Assembly: GCA_016873225.1 (NCBI GenBank)
Contig: VGXS01000017.1
Location: 1 to 64,000 of the forward strand
DNA: 64,000 nt
Direction of reading: 5' to 3'
Origin: Planctomycetota bacterium
GTDB lineage: Bacteria > Planctomycetota > Planctomycetia > Gemmatales > Gemmataceae
Shown: piece by piece, positions 18,249 through 26,879 of the stretch
Layout: every line of letters begins with the position of its first letter
Numbering within the stretch: position 1 is the stretch's first letter
Translations under genes and position numbers: made by a program
Notes under the pieces: generated by a model
The model's input: only the letters and a program-made list of their open reading frames with translations
Told to the model about the DNA's origin: nothing
The model's database searches: none

Positions 18249-19588
18249 GGCGATGGCGCTTTGGTTGTCAGCGTGAACACGGTTTCGTCACCTTCACGAG
18301 TCCAGCTTACATCCCCGCCATGATCCCTGGCCACCCGTCGGGCGACGGCGAGTCCCAGGCCAATCCCTTCCCGCTTGGTGCTTGCGAACGGCTGGAAAAG
18401 TCTCCCCGCCAGCCTCGGCGACGGCCCCTGGCCGTTGTCGGCGACCCTGAAGGAGGCGGATCCCGACTCCCCCGGGGCGAGGCGAACACGCACGAGGCCC
18501 CTGGGGCCCGCCGCTTCGACAGCGTTCATCACGATGTTGAGCAACGCCATGCGCAGCGCCTCGGCATCGGCGACGATCGGCGCGGACGGTTTTTCCGGAG
18601 CTTGCCAGTCGAGCGTGATCATCGCGTGCCGGCACTTGGGGCCCGCCAGGTTCACCACATCGTCAACCAACCCCACGGGGTCGACCAGTTTCCTGTCCGG
18701 GCGGGGAGGGCGGGCCAAGTCCATCATCTGGCGCGATTGCAGTTCGATCAGGTCGAGTTGGCGCAAGGCCACCACAAGGTCCTCGGGTATCGGTTCCCCG
18801 GCCGACTTGGCGTGAAGCTGGATCGCCAATCGCGCGCCCGTCGCCGCGTTGCGGACCTGGTGCGCCACTCCCGCGCCCAACTGGCCCACGAGGCTGGCGC
18901 GTTCGGAGGCACGCAGTTCGTCCTCATGCGCCCTCAGGCGAAAGGCCATGGCGTTGATGGCCCGGCCGAGATCCTCCAGTTCCTTCGTGCCCGAGGGGAT
19001 GTCGATGGGCGCGAAGTCGCCTTGGGCGATCCGTTCCGTCTGCCGTTTCAGCCGGGCGAGCCTTCCGCCCATGCGCGAGGCCAGCCAGAGAGCCATCGCC
19101 AGGCACGGCAGGCCGGCGGCCGTACCCGCGACGACGGTGCCCAGCAGCGCTTCCCTCGCGGCGCTGTCGATCGGATCACGGTCCACCAGCGCCGCCAGGA
19201 AATGACGGTTCTCCCTGTCCAGCGGCACCAGGCTGGCCAGCCAGCGCCGGTTGGGCCAATCAAGGTTCGCGGGGGCACGCGTGTCAGGCAGCGGCCCTGC
19301 CAATGGCAGTGTTGACAGGGGCAAACCCGCCTCGTCCGCCATCGGCAAACCGTCCGGCCCGCAAACGACAAGCTCGGCGCCCGACATGTCGCGCATGATT
19401 TCCAAGACAAGGGGCGTACGCGGGATGGTGACTCCGGCGCATGCCGCGGCCAATCGCTTGAGCCTGAGTAGCGCCTCGGCCCTGGCTTGCTGGTAATGGC
19501 TGGCGCCCAGCCTGGCCAATAGCGCCAGAAATCCGGCAAGGAGCAGGATCACCGGCGTCAAAACCTGGAAAGCCAATCCGCGTGACAT
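18245..19588 (-). CDS. Membrane-bound sensor histidine kinase
   Basis: Started at ATG 19588 the protein has 447 residues. TM1 is near the N-terminus (VLTPVILLLAGFLALLARLG), a periplasmic sensor region spans about residues 35-155, and TM2 (VVAGTAAGLPCLAMALWLAS) is followed by a HAMP region (RLKRQTERIAQGDF). The phospho-acceptor is H243 in GAGVAHQVRNAATG, a variant of the HEIRNPL motif. The ATPase domain has the N-box NIVMNAVEAAGP and G-boxes VADNGQGPSPRL and GIGLGLAVARRVARDHGG. The open frame extends to 19783, but the extra N-terminus lacks coding character and overlaps the divergent promoter. The signal sensed is unknown. Confidence 0.92.
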   Translation of the reverse strand: MSRGLAFQVLTPVILLLAGFLALLARLGASHYQQARAEALLRLKRLAAACAGVTIPRTPLVLEIMRDMSGAELVVCGPDGLPMADEAGLPLSTLPLAGPLPDTRAPANLDWPNRRWLASLVPLDRENRHFLAALVDRDPIDSAAREALLGTVVAGTAAGLPCLAMALWLASRMGGRLARLKRQTERIAQGDFAPIDIPSGTKELEDLGRAINAMAFRLRAHEDELRASERASLVGQLGAGVAHQVRNAATGARLAIQLHAKSAGEPIPEDLVVALRQLDLIELQSRQMMDLARPPRPDRKLVDPVGLVDDVVNLAGPKCRHAMITLDWQAPEKPSAPIVADAEALRMALLNIVMNAVEAAGPRGLVRVRLAPGESGSASFRVADNGQGPSPRLAGRLFQPFASTKREGIGLGLAVARRVARDHGGDVSWTREGDETVFTLTTKAPSP

Positions 19589-19626
19589 GGTGATAATATT
19601 ACCGGCAATTCTGGTTTTCAGCGGCG

Positions 19627-19654
19627 CTGGCGCCAAATGCGCCAGAACTGGCGC
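19627..19654 (+). promoter_or_regulatory. Three CTGGCGC half-sites, candidate activator-binding region
   Basis: CTGGCGC (19627-19633) and its reverse complement GCGCCAG (19639-19645) form a perfect 7-bp inverted repeat with a 5-base spacer. A third CTGGCGC follows at 19648-19654. The block lies about 60-90 bases upstream of the sigma-54 promoter at 19716, a normal place for an NtrC-type enhancer site, and beside the kinase/regulator genes. Binding by that regulator is inference. Confidence 0.5.
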
Positions 19655-19715
19655 GGATTCGACCACGATGGCGCCGTGTCTGTGGAAATAACCGAGAGGC
19701 TGACTATTGGCGGGA

Positions 19716-19731
19716 TGGCACGGCGAATGCA
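19716..19731 (+). promoter_or_regulatory. Sigma-54 (-24/-12) promoter for the DUF1559 gene at 19769
   Basis: The sequence TGGCACG-GCGA-ATGCA matches the consensus TGGCACG-N4-TTGCW at all positions but one, with the invariant GG (19717-19718) and GC (19729-19730) exactly 12 bases apart. Transcription would start near 19742, about 27 bases before ATG 19769. A 7-bp inverted repeat, ATGCACA (19727-19733) and TGTGCAT (19741-19747), overlaps the -12 element and start site. Confidence 0.75.
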
Positions 19732-19768
19732 CAGATTTTTTGTGCATGCCATTCCGAGGTCTTGAAGC

Positions 19769-20776
19769 ATGAGAAGAATTCAACCCCGCCGCGCCGCTTT
19801 CACCCTCATCGAACTGCTTGTGGTGATCGCCATCATTGCCGTGCTGATCGGCCTGCTGGTTCCGGCCGTGCAGAAGGTGCGCGAGGCCGCCAACCGCATG
19901 AGTTGCACGAACAACCTCAAGCAGTTGTCATTGTCGCTGCTCAATTACGAAAGCTCCCGCGGCGAGTTCCCGATATCGAAGCGGGCATTCAAGAGCGCCG
20001 CCTTTCACGAGGCGGCCGAGCGAAGCTGGATACCCGATGTGCTTCCTTTCGTGGAACAGGGCGCGCTCTTGGCCAAGTTCGACCTCACCGAAAACTGGTG
20101 GATCGGCCAGAACGGCACGCTGGCGCAAACCAAAATCAAGTTTCTCCAATGTCCGACAACGCCAAATCCTGATCGTATTCAAGATAAATTTGAAACGGTG
20201 CCTCCCAACAAGGTCGGCGCCGTCACCGACTACTTCGCGCCTGAGGGAATCGCCACGACATTCAACACCGTGGCGGGCCTCACGGGTACCGCCGCGCTCA
20301 CGGGAGATCGTTCGGGCGTGATGCTTGGATGGAACCTCGCGACCGATCCCAAGCCCTCCAACCGGCTGTCGAACATCCTCGACGGCACCTCGAACACGAT
20401 TATCGTGGGAGAAAACGCCGGCAGGGAGGATGTTTACCGCAACAGCCAAATGCTGGCCCGGGCCTCGGCCAACAAAACGGTGGCCAACTGCGCGCGGGCG
20501 CGCGGCGGCGCCTGGGCCACCAATGACAATCCATATGAGATCGGGCAAGCCATCAACTGGTGCGGCGCGATGTCAGCCACCGCCGTCTCCGGGAATCCGC
20601 CCACCCCGGTCAGGATCAATGGATCCAACGAGTGGGGCTACCTTTTCTCGTCCCTGCATTCGGGCATGGCCAACGCGGCGATGGCTGACGGTTCGGTTCG
20701 CTCCCTTGCCGAGGGAATGTCGGTCGCCGTGATCGGCGCCCTGGCCACCCGGGCCGGTGGCGAGATCATCCCCTGA
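19769..20776 (+). CDS. DUF1559 pilin-like protein
   Basis: DUF1559 proteins carry a type IV pilin-like N-terminus and are greatly expanded in planctomycetes. Some are thought to be pseudopilins or surface proteins. This 335-residue member has the basic leader MRRIQPRRAA, then the cleavage/methylation motif [20 protein letters not shown] with Glu5; the residue before the cleavage Phe is Ala rather than Gly. The [15 protein letters not shown] block and the C-terminal HSGMANAAMADGSVR (H-x-DG) motif are typical. It is preceded by a sigma-54 promoter and lies divergent from the kinase/regulator genes, so regulated expression is likely. It ends 6 bases from the convergent putA stop. Confidence 0.92.
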   Translation: MRRIQPRRAAFTLIELLVVIAIIAVLIGLLVPAVQKVREAANRMSCTNNLKQLSLSLLNYESSRGEFPISKRAFKSAAFHEAAERSWIPDVLPFVEQGALLAKFDLTENWWIGQNGTLAQTKIKFLQCPTTPNPDRIQDKFETVPPNKVGAVTDYFAPEGIATTFNTVAGLTGTAALTGDRSGVMLGWNLATDPKPSNRLSNILDGTSNTIIVGENAGREDVYRNSQMLARASANKTVANCARARGGAWATNDNPYEIGQAINWCGAMSATAVSGNPPTPVRINGSNEWGYLFSSLHSGMANAAMADGSVRSLAEGMSVAVIGALATRAGGEIIP

Positions 20777-20782
20777 TCGGGT

Positions 20783-23770
20783 TCATGGCCCGATGGTTTC
20801 TGGACTGAATCCTCTGCGCATCGTGTTTTCCGTCACGGTCTTGGCGGTCATGAACTGCTGCAGGTAGTCAGGTCCTCCAGCCTTGGCGCCGATTCCTGAA
20901 AAGCCGTAGCCGCCGAACGGCTGCCTGTCGACCACCGCTCCTGTCACCTTGCGGTTCACATACAGGTTGCCGGCGCGCGCCTCGCGGGTGAACCGCTCGA
21001 TCCGGGCCGGACTCCTGGAGTGCAGTCCCGCCGTCAGCGCGAACGGCGTGTCGTTGGCCAAAGTCAGCGCCTCGTCAAAGTCGTGGTAAGGAAGCACAAC
21101 CAGAACCGGCCCGAAAATCTCGTCCCGGACAAGCGGGTCGGCCGGTGTCAGGCCGGTGAAGATGGCCGGCGCCACGAAACTACCCTCGTCGGTCAATCGG
21201 CCCGCCGACATGCCAAGAATCTCGTTGCCCCGTTTCCTGCCCCCTTCAATGACCGATTCAATCCTTTCACGGGCCTCATCGTCGATCACGGGGCCCAGCG
21301 CCCTGGAAGGGTCCTCAGCCGGGCCCATGGTGAGCATCCGGGCGGCATCAGCCAACCGCGCCGTGATGGCGTCGTGCTGCGAGGCCGGCACAAGCAGGCG
21401 GGAGCAAGCCGAGCATTTCTGCCCCTGGTATCCAAACGCTCCTGCCAAAACCGAGCGGAGGGCCTCGTCCAGGTCGGCATCGTCATCGATGATGACGGCA
21501 TTCTTGCCGCCCATTTCGGCCAACACCCGCTTGAAGTGCGTTTGACCGGGGGCCAGGCGCGACGCCCGTTCGTTGATGAGGGCTCCCACCTTGAGCGAAC
21601 CTGTGAAGGCGATCACCGATGTCAACGGATGGTTGACGAGCGCGTCGCCAACCGTTTCGCCCGGTCCCTGAGCCAGGGCGAGCGCCTCCGGTGGCACTCC
21701 CGCCTCGAGGAAAATGCCATGCAGCAGGGCGCCCACCACCGCGGATGGCTCGGCGGGCTTCAGCACCGTGGCGCAACCGGCCGCCAACGCCGCCGCCGTC
21801 ATGCCGCACGGGATTGCCAGCGGGAAGTTCCATGGGGCGATCACCGCCGCGACACCACGGCCATGGCGCATGGTGATGTTCGATTCTCCTGAAACGGCGC
21901 GATCATGGGGCTTGGCCAGCCACTCCGCCATGTCGGCGTAGTAGTGGCAGAAGTCGATCGCCTCGGCGACATCGGCATCGGCCTCGCGCCAACCCTTGCC
22001 CACCTCCAGCACCATCCAAGCGGCCAGTTCCAGGCGGCGCCTGTCCATGATTTCCGCCGCCTTGCGGAGCCAATCCGCCCGCGTTGCCGCGGGTAACGCT
22101 CCGTAATGACTCTGGAAACGCGATAGCGCCTCGACCGCGTCGTTGGCGTCGCGGGCCGCCGCCGCGCCGGCCGTGCCCACCAACTCCCGCCTTCTTGACG
22201 GATTAAACGATTCAACCACTCCTTCGGTGAGGCGAACCCGCCCCGCGATGAATGCCGGATACTTTCCGCCCATCCTCGAGCGAACCGTGGAAAGGGCCGC
22301 GGCGAAATCGTCGCGAATCCCCTTGCGGGTGAAGTCCGACAGCGGTGTGGCGCGAATCATTGGCGGCCCTCCATCGGCTGCGCAAGGCGTGGAGGGGTGC
22401 TGCCTTTGGGGATTCATGGCGGCTTTCTCCCGGGGATCGGCCAGAAGCCAGCGCCGTTCGCGGTGCTCGGCAAGGCTTTGGCGCAGGAAAGAATCGTTGG
22501 CCGTGTTTTCAAGCAGCCTCCGGACAAGGTACGCCATGCCCGGCAGCAGCTCGCCATAAGGCGAATACACCCTCACCCTTCGGCCCAGGGACTTCAGCGC
22601 CCTTTGCACAGGTTCGCCCATGCCGAACAGCGACTGGAACTCGACCACTTCCGGGCTCAGGCCCGCTTGTTCGGAAAGCGCCAGCACCCGCGCCAGCGAC
22701 CGGGCGTTGTGGCTGCCGAAGGCGGGCCTCAGCCAATGGCGGTTGGTGATCAGGAAATCGGCTAATTCCTCGTATTGGCAGTCGCTTTCGGCCTTGCGGC
22801 TCCAAACGGGAACCGGCCAACCCATCTGCCCGGCCATGATGGTCTCGTGATCCCAGTAGGCGCCCTTCACCAGCCTCACCGTCACCGGGCGGCGGATGGC
22901 TTGCGCCCACTCGAGAAGGCTTTGGAGGTCGGCAGGCGTCTCCCGCAGGTACGCCTGGATGGCGATCCCCATGCCGGGGCCTTCCCTGAATTCGGGTTCG
23001 CCAGCGAGGCGGCGGAACAGTTCCAGGATGAGGTCCTTGGAAGCGTGCTGCTCCATGTCGAAGTGGACGAAGGCTCCCCGGTCGCGGGCCAGCCTCAGGA
23101 TTTCGCGGAGTCCTGGCGTCACCGAGGCCATGGTGCCTTCCGGGTCCGCCGGGTCGAACATGGCCGTCAGGGCCGATACCTTCACCGAGACATTGGCGCG
23201 CGGCAAGGGCGCCATGCCATCGGAATCAAGCACGCCATGGGCGGGCATGCCGGCGAGGGCTTCGGAGGCTTCGCCGATGAGCGCGAGATATTCCTCGAGC
23301 GAGCCGCGCGCCTCCGCCTCGGTGAGCGTGGCCTCGCCGAGCACATCGAGCGTGCTGGCGAATCCGTCGGCGCGCAGGCGCATGACGGCCGAAATGGTTT
23401 CCCGCCTGTCGGCGCCCACGATGAAGCGCCTCGCCATGCGCCGGGCCGACCAGCGCGTCACCAGGGAAACGGCCGCCCCCGCGGGGCCCCACGCGGGCAG
23501 CCTTCGCGCCAGCCAAGCCAGCCAACTCCAACCCTTGGCCTCGCCAAGGTATTCGGCGAGGTGCCGGCGGATGGCGGCGGCGCCATGCAGGGATGGCAGC
23601 GCGTCCACGAACCGGAACAGTTGTACCTTCAAGGCCGGATCCGCCATCGACAGGGCCATGGCCCTGTCTTCCCACCAGGCGGGGCCCAGGGGGATCTTCC
23701 ATGGGGTGCCCATGGCGTCGAACAGCGTGTTGCCCCAGAACTGGGTGCGTTCCTCAAGATGGGAGGCCAT
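20783..23770 (-). CDS. putA: Bifunctional proline dehydrogenase / delta-1-pyrroline-5-carboxylate dehydrogenase PutA
   Basis: PutA oxidises proline to P5C with FAD and then to glutamate with NAD. The first half (about residues 60-460) is the proline dehydrogenase barrel with FVHFDMEQHASKDL, VRLVKGAYWDHE and VEFQSLFGMG. The second half (about 490-985) is the aldehyde dehydrogenase domain with VIAPWNFPLAIPCGMT, FTGSLKVG, the EMGGKN block and nucleophile C786 in GQKCSACSRL. The 995-residue length fits a short PutA without the N-terminal ribbon-helix-helix repressor domain. It follows the alcohol dehydrogenase gene by 68 bases on the same strand. The nearest divergent promoter is the one near 26200, which may serve the whole run. 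Confidence 0.95.
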   Translation of the reverse strand: MASHLEERTQFWGNTLFDAMGTPWKIPLGPAWWEDRAMALSMADPALKVQLFRFVDALPSLHGAAAIRRHLAEYLGEAKGWSWLAWLARRLPAWGPAGAAVSLVTRWSARRMARRFIVGADRRETISAVMRLRADGFASTLDVLGEATLTEAEARGSLEEYLALIGEASEALAGMPAHGVLDSDGMAPLPRANVSVKVSALTAMFDPADPEGTMASVTPGLREILRLARDRGAFVHFDMEQHASKDLILELFRRLAGEPEFREGPGMGIAIQAYLRETPADLQSLLEWAQAIRRPVTVRLVKGAYWDHETIMAGQMGWPVPVWSRKAESDCQYEELADFLITNRHWLRPAFGSHNARSLARVLALSEQAGLSPEVVEFQSLFGMGEPVQRALKSLGRRVRVYSPYGELLPGMAYLVRRLLENTANDSFLRQSLAEHRERRWLLADPREKAAMNPQRQHPSTPCAADGGPPMIRATPLSDFTRKGIRDDFAAALSTVRSRMGGKYPAFIAGRVRLTEGVVESFNPSRRRELVGTAGAAAARDANDAVEALSRFQSHYGALPAATRADWLRKAAEIMDRRRLELAAWMVLEVGKGWREADADVAEAIDFCHYYADMAEWLAKPHDRAVSGESNITMRHGRGVAAVIAPWNFPLAIPCGMTAAALAAGCATVLKPAEPSAVVGALLHGIFLEAGVPPEALALAQGPGETVGDALVNHPLTSVIAFTGSLKVGALINERASRLAPGQTHFKRVLAEMGGKNAVIIDDDADLDEALRSVLAGAFGYQGQKCSACSRLLVPASQHDAITARLADAARMLTMGPAEDPSRALGPVIDDEARERIESVIEGGRKRGNEILGMSAGRLTDEGSFVAPAIFTGLTPADPLVRDEIFGPVLVVLPYHDFDEALTLANDTPFALTAGLHSRSPARIERFTREARAGNLYVNRKVTGAVVDRQPFGGYGFSGIGAKAGGPDYLQQFMTAKTVTENTMRRGFSPETIGP

Positions 23771-23838
23771 CGTGATGATCCTCCGAGCGGCGAAATGGGC
23801 TCAATGATTCTACGGACGACAAGGTCGCCGGGTTTGCC

Positions 23839-24900
23839 CTACGCCATGCGGAAACCAACCCGCCCGGCGCCCGGCATTGTCGCCGCCCGCAGGGCCATGG
23901 CGTGGTCGGCCAGGTCGTGCCAGCCATCCACCATGCCGGCAAACGGAAAACGGTTTCCGCAAGCCTCGAGAAAGCGCACCGCCTCAAGGAGGTGGCGGGG
24001 CGCGTAGTTGTGAATTCCCCTGATGCCGATCAGCCTCCGCACCACGCGTTCGAGGCTGATACGCGTGTCTGGCGCCGGGAACACCGAACCCACCAGCACG
24101 GCCCGCCCCCCCAGGGCCAGGCGGTCAAACGCCCATTCCCAAGCGGCATTGGATCCGGAAAGCTCCAAAAATATGTCGAATTCGCCAGCAAAGCCCGGCT
24201 CGGGAATCATCGCCTGGCTGGCTCCGAATTCCAGGGCCCTTTGTCTCCTGTGCCCGTCGATTTCCACGCAGGTGACGCTCCCGGCGCCCCGGGTTGCGGC
24301 CATGGCGCAAGCCGTCAGGCCCAGCAGGCCGGCACCGGCCACCAGAATCCTCTTGCCTTTGGGCGGTCCCGCCGCCTCCATCGCCGCGCACACCGTGGCG
24401 GTGGCGCACGACACCGGGCATGCCAATTCATCGGGCATCGATTCCGGCAAGCGCACCATGGCGGTGCCCGGCGCCAGCAGGCACCATTCGGCGAACCCCC
24501 CGGCCCAACGCGCGCCTTCCCGGTCGAGTTCGTGCCCGTATTTGAAGCCCGCGGCGCATTTTTGCGGCATGTCGGATACGCAAGGGGCGCAGTGGCCGCA
24601 GTTGCCGACGATGGCCCAGGTGACCCGGTCTCCGGGCTTGAGGATGTTCCCCTCTAGGTCTTTCCGATCGGCCCCGGCGCCGAATTCAGCGATCACCCCG
24701 ATGATCTCATGTCCCAGGATGGTCGGCACGGCCACCTGCCTGCGGCCCTTGATGGTGTGCAGGTCGCTGCCGCAGATCGTGGATGCCGTCACGCATGCCA
24801 AGACCTCGCCGGGCCCGGGGACGGGAATTTCCCGGTTTTCCAGCCTCAGGGTTCCGGGCACTCCGTCAAACAAAAGGGCGCGGCCAGTGGCCTGTTTCAT
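23839..24900 (-). CDS. Zinc-dependent alcohol dehydrogenase, phosphonate-cluster type
   Basis: The 353-residue medium-chain dehydrogenase has the catalytic-zinc Cys in TICGSDLHT and His in ILGHEIIG, and the four structural-zinc cysteines in GNCGHCAPCVSDMPQKC. The Rossmann motif is VAGAGLLGLTACAMA. The sequence resembles the alcohol dehydrogenase family repeatedly found beside phosphonate-degradation genes (TIGR03366 as I recall it). Its start overlaps the DUF5690 transporter stop by 4 bases, and a PhnZ-like oxygenase lies divergent nearby, which supports that assignment. The exact substrate, perhaps a hydroxyalkylphosphonate or its product, is inference. Confidence 0.85.
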   Translation of the reverse strand: MKQATGRALLFDGVPGTLRLENREIPVPGPGEVLACVTASTICGSDLHTIKGRRQVAVPTILGHEIIGVIAEFGAGADRKDLEGNILKPGDRVTWAIVGNCGHCAPCVSDMPQKCAAGFKYGHELDREGARWAGGFAEWCLLAPGTAMVRLPESMPDELACPVSCATATVCAAMEAAGPPKGKRILVAGAGLLGLTACAMAATRGAGSVTCVEIDGHRRQRALEFGASQAMIPEPGFAGEFDIFLELSGSNAAWEWAFDRLALGGRAVLVGSVFPAPDTRISLERVVRRLIGIRGIHNYAPRHLLEAVRFLEACGNRFPFAGMVDGWHDLADHAMALRAATMPGAGRVGFRMA

Positions 24901-26168
24901 GCCGCCGACTCCCCGGCCCTGGTGCTGCGCGCGAACGCAACGGTGGCCACCGCCAAAAGCGCCAGGCCGCCCGTTCCCGCCACCATGGCCGCGTTCTCGA
25001 ACAGGGTGAGAAGGTCGCCCTGCCGGGAGAGGAATCCCTTGGCCAAAAGCACGGCGACATAACCAAGGTAACCGAACGAATCCGCCAGGTAGAGCAGGTA
25101 GCTCGATGTGCCCTTGTCGCGCGTGGTGGCAAGAAGCCGTTCAAAAACCGTCGTGTGGATAGCCACATAGGGCAGGTAAAGGCCGAGGCCGATCATCACC
25201 ATGTAGCCGAATGGATCGACCACGCCTCCCCGCCTGCAAGCCACCACCGCGAGCATCCAGCAAAGTCCTGCCGCGCAAATGCCCAGCGAGGCGTAAAACG
25301 CCGCCCGGTTGCTGCGCATCATCACCAGGCTGCCATTCACCATGAGCACGATCACGCCCACCCATAGCTCGGTGGTGGTGAAGACGGAGGGTTCCGCGTC
25401 TTCACCCAGGCCTTTCCAGATTTCCGGCTGGAAGTCGGCGCGCAGGCTCCTGAGCACCGTCACCAGCAGGTACAGGATGATGATGCCCACCAGGCCTGTG
25501 GAGTGCTTGCTGAACAGCGCCCAGCGTTCGCCCGCCGTCATTTCCGACCGTTCCGAACGCGCGGCCAAATCGCCGTGGTCGGGACGGGCCACACCCGAAA
25601 GCATCCAGGTTAATAATCCCAGCAGTGGCAGGAACATGCCGCCGGCCGCCGCGGGCATCCAGAATTGGTTAACCCCCTGGCCCAGCAACCATTTCCCCAC
25701 CGACTTGGCGACCCCGTCAGCCAAAATAAAGCTTGCGCATAGTCCAGAGGCAAGCGCCTCGGTGAGCCTGCGGCCTTCAAGGAAGCCCAGGACCAGGCCG
25801 AATACCATGCCGAGCGGCAAACCGTTCATGAACAGGCACGCGGCGTTCCACGGCGCTGGAACGATGGCGAACAGCACCAGGGCCAGTTCCGCCATGCCGA
25901 TGAGCCCGATGATGCCCAGCGCCCGGTACCTCGGAGGCAACTCCGAAACCACCTTGATGCCGATGAACTTGGAAACGGTATAACCCGCCACCTGCGAGGC
26001 CACCAGGAGGAACTTGAGGCCGATGCCCCAACCGGTTTCCACATCAAACGCCGCTGCCGTGAACGGTTTGCGGAACATGTACATGCAGAAATAGGTGCCG
26101 AATGCTGCCAAAAGCGCCCAAATCGCCACGATGATGCCGTTTTGAGAAGCCGGCCGCTCGTCGGTCAT
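24897..26168 (-). CDS. DUF5690 major-facilitator-like transporter
   Basis: The 423-residue protein has about twelve hydrophobic segments. It starts with the characteristic FGTYFCMYMFRKPFTAAAF, which I recognise from DUF5690 transporters. The FRKPF segment also recalls the hexose-phosphate/glycerol-phosphate carrier group (UhpT/GlpT-like). It overlaps the alcohol dehydrogenase gene by 4 bases and lies divergent from a PhnZ-like gene. That context suggests uptake of an organophosphonate or phosphate ester. I cannot read the substrate from the sequence. Confidence 0.82.
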   Translation of the reverse strand: MTDERPASQNGIIVAIWALLAAFGTYFCMYMFRKPFTAAAFDVETGWGIGLKFLLVASQVAGYTVSKFIGIKVVSELPPRYRALGIIGLIGMAELALVLFAIVPAPWNAACLFMNGLPLGMVFGLVLGFLEGRRLTEALASGLCASFILADGVAKSVGKWLLGQGVNQFWMPAAAGGMFLPLLGLLTWMLSGVARPDHGDLAARSERSEMTAGERWALFSKHSTGLVGIIILYLLVTVLRSLRADFQPEIWKGLGEDAEPSVFTTTELWVGVIVLMVNGSLVMMRSNRAAFYASLGICAAGLCWMLAVVACRRGGVVDPFGYMVMIGLGLYLPYVAIHTTVFERLLATTRDKGTSSYLLYLADSFGYLGYVAVLLAKGFLSRQGDLLTLFENAAMVAGTGGLALLAVATVAFARSTRAGESAA

Positions 26169-26270
26169 GCCGTGGCTCCATGGACGGCGGCCCTCCGCCT
26201 TCCTTAGATGGGTTTAGGAATCGGAGGCGGTTCCGGCGGTGAAGGAATGATGAACTTCCGGAGCAATCCA

Positions 26271-26816
26271 ATGACCAAAGCCGCGGATGAGGTTGTCGAC
26301 CTGCTCGAACAGCGTGGCGGATCGCAATACGGCAGCGAGGCGGTCACCCAGCGCGAACATGCCCTGCAGTGCGCCCTTCTGGCCCGGCAACGGAACCTTG
26401 GCGCGCACCTCGTTTCCGCGTGCCTGCTTCACGACATCGGCCATTTGCTTCATGATCTGCCCGACGACGCTCCGGAACGGGGCATCGACGATGTCCATGA
26501 GGACCGTGGCGCCGCCTGGCTCAAGTCGCGTTTCAAGCCCGAGGTGGTGGAACCGGTCAGGCTGCATGTGGCGGCCAAGAGATATCTCTGCGCGGTCGAC
26601 CCCGCCTACTTGGGCATTCTCAGCCCGCCGTCGGTGAAAAGCCTCGAGCTTCAGGGCGGACCCATGTCTCCCTCCGAGGTTCGGGAGTTCCAGTCCAATC
26701 CGCACCATCGGGCCGCGGTGGAACTCAGGCGCCTCGACGACGAGGCGAAGGTGCCGGGGTTGCCCACACCATCGGCGCCCGATTTTCTGCCGGAATTGCG
26801 GGCCGCGATGCGATGA
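26271..26816 (+). CDS. HD-domain protein of the phosphonate-degradation (PhnZ-like) family
   Basis: PhnZ-type enzymes are mixed-valent di-iron oxygenases that cleave the C-P bond of 2-amino-1-hydroxyethylphosphonate. The 181-residue product has the expected layout: GGSQYGSEAVTQREHALQCA near the N-terminus (Tyr and His region), the HD pair in CLLHDIGHLLHDLPDD, HEDRGAAWL, and LHVAAKRYLCAVDPAYL. A good Shine-Dalgarno GGAG (26260-26263) is spaced 7 bases from ATG 26271, which I prefer over the upstream ATGs at 26208, 26247 and 26250. It is divergent from the DUF5690-dehydrogenase-PutA run. No phnY-like partner is visible in the window, so oxygenase activity on phosphonate is inference from family. 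Confidence 0.85.
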   Translation: MTKAADEVVDLLEQRGGSQYGSEAVTQREHALQCALLARQRNLGAHLVSACLLHDIGHLLHDLPDDAPERGIDDVHEDRGAAWLKSRFKPEVVEPVRLHVAAKRYLCAVDPAYLGILSPPSVKSLELQGGPMSPSEVREFQSNPHHRAAVELRRLDDEAKVPGLPTPSAPDFLPELRAAMR

Positions 26817-26827
26817 CCGGCGCGTTT

Positions 26828-26863
26828 TAGCGGCCCTTGCAAAGCCATGAGCCTTTGCCGCTA
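26828..26863. terminator. Possible bidirectional terminator hairpin
   Basis: Between the convergent phnZ-like and DUF1559 stops, TAGCGG (26828-26833) pairs with CCGCTA (26858-26863) and, after a 6-base bulge, CAAAG pairs with CTTTG. A TTTT run precedes it on the plus strand, which would give AAAA after the hairpin. The stem is imperfect. Confidence 0.4.
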
Positions 26864-26879
26864 GGGCGCAATCCGGGGG

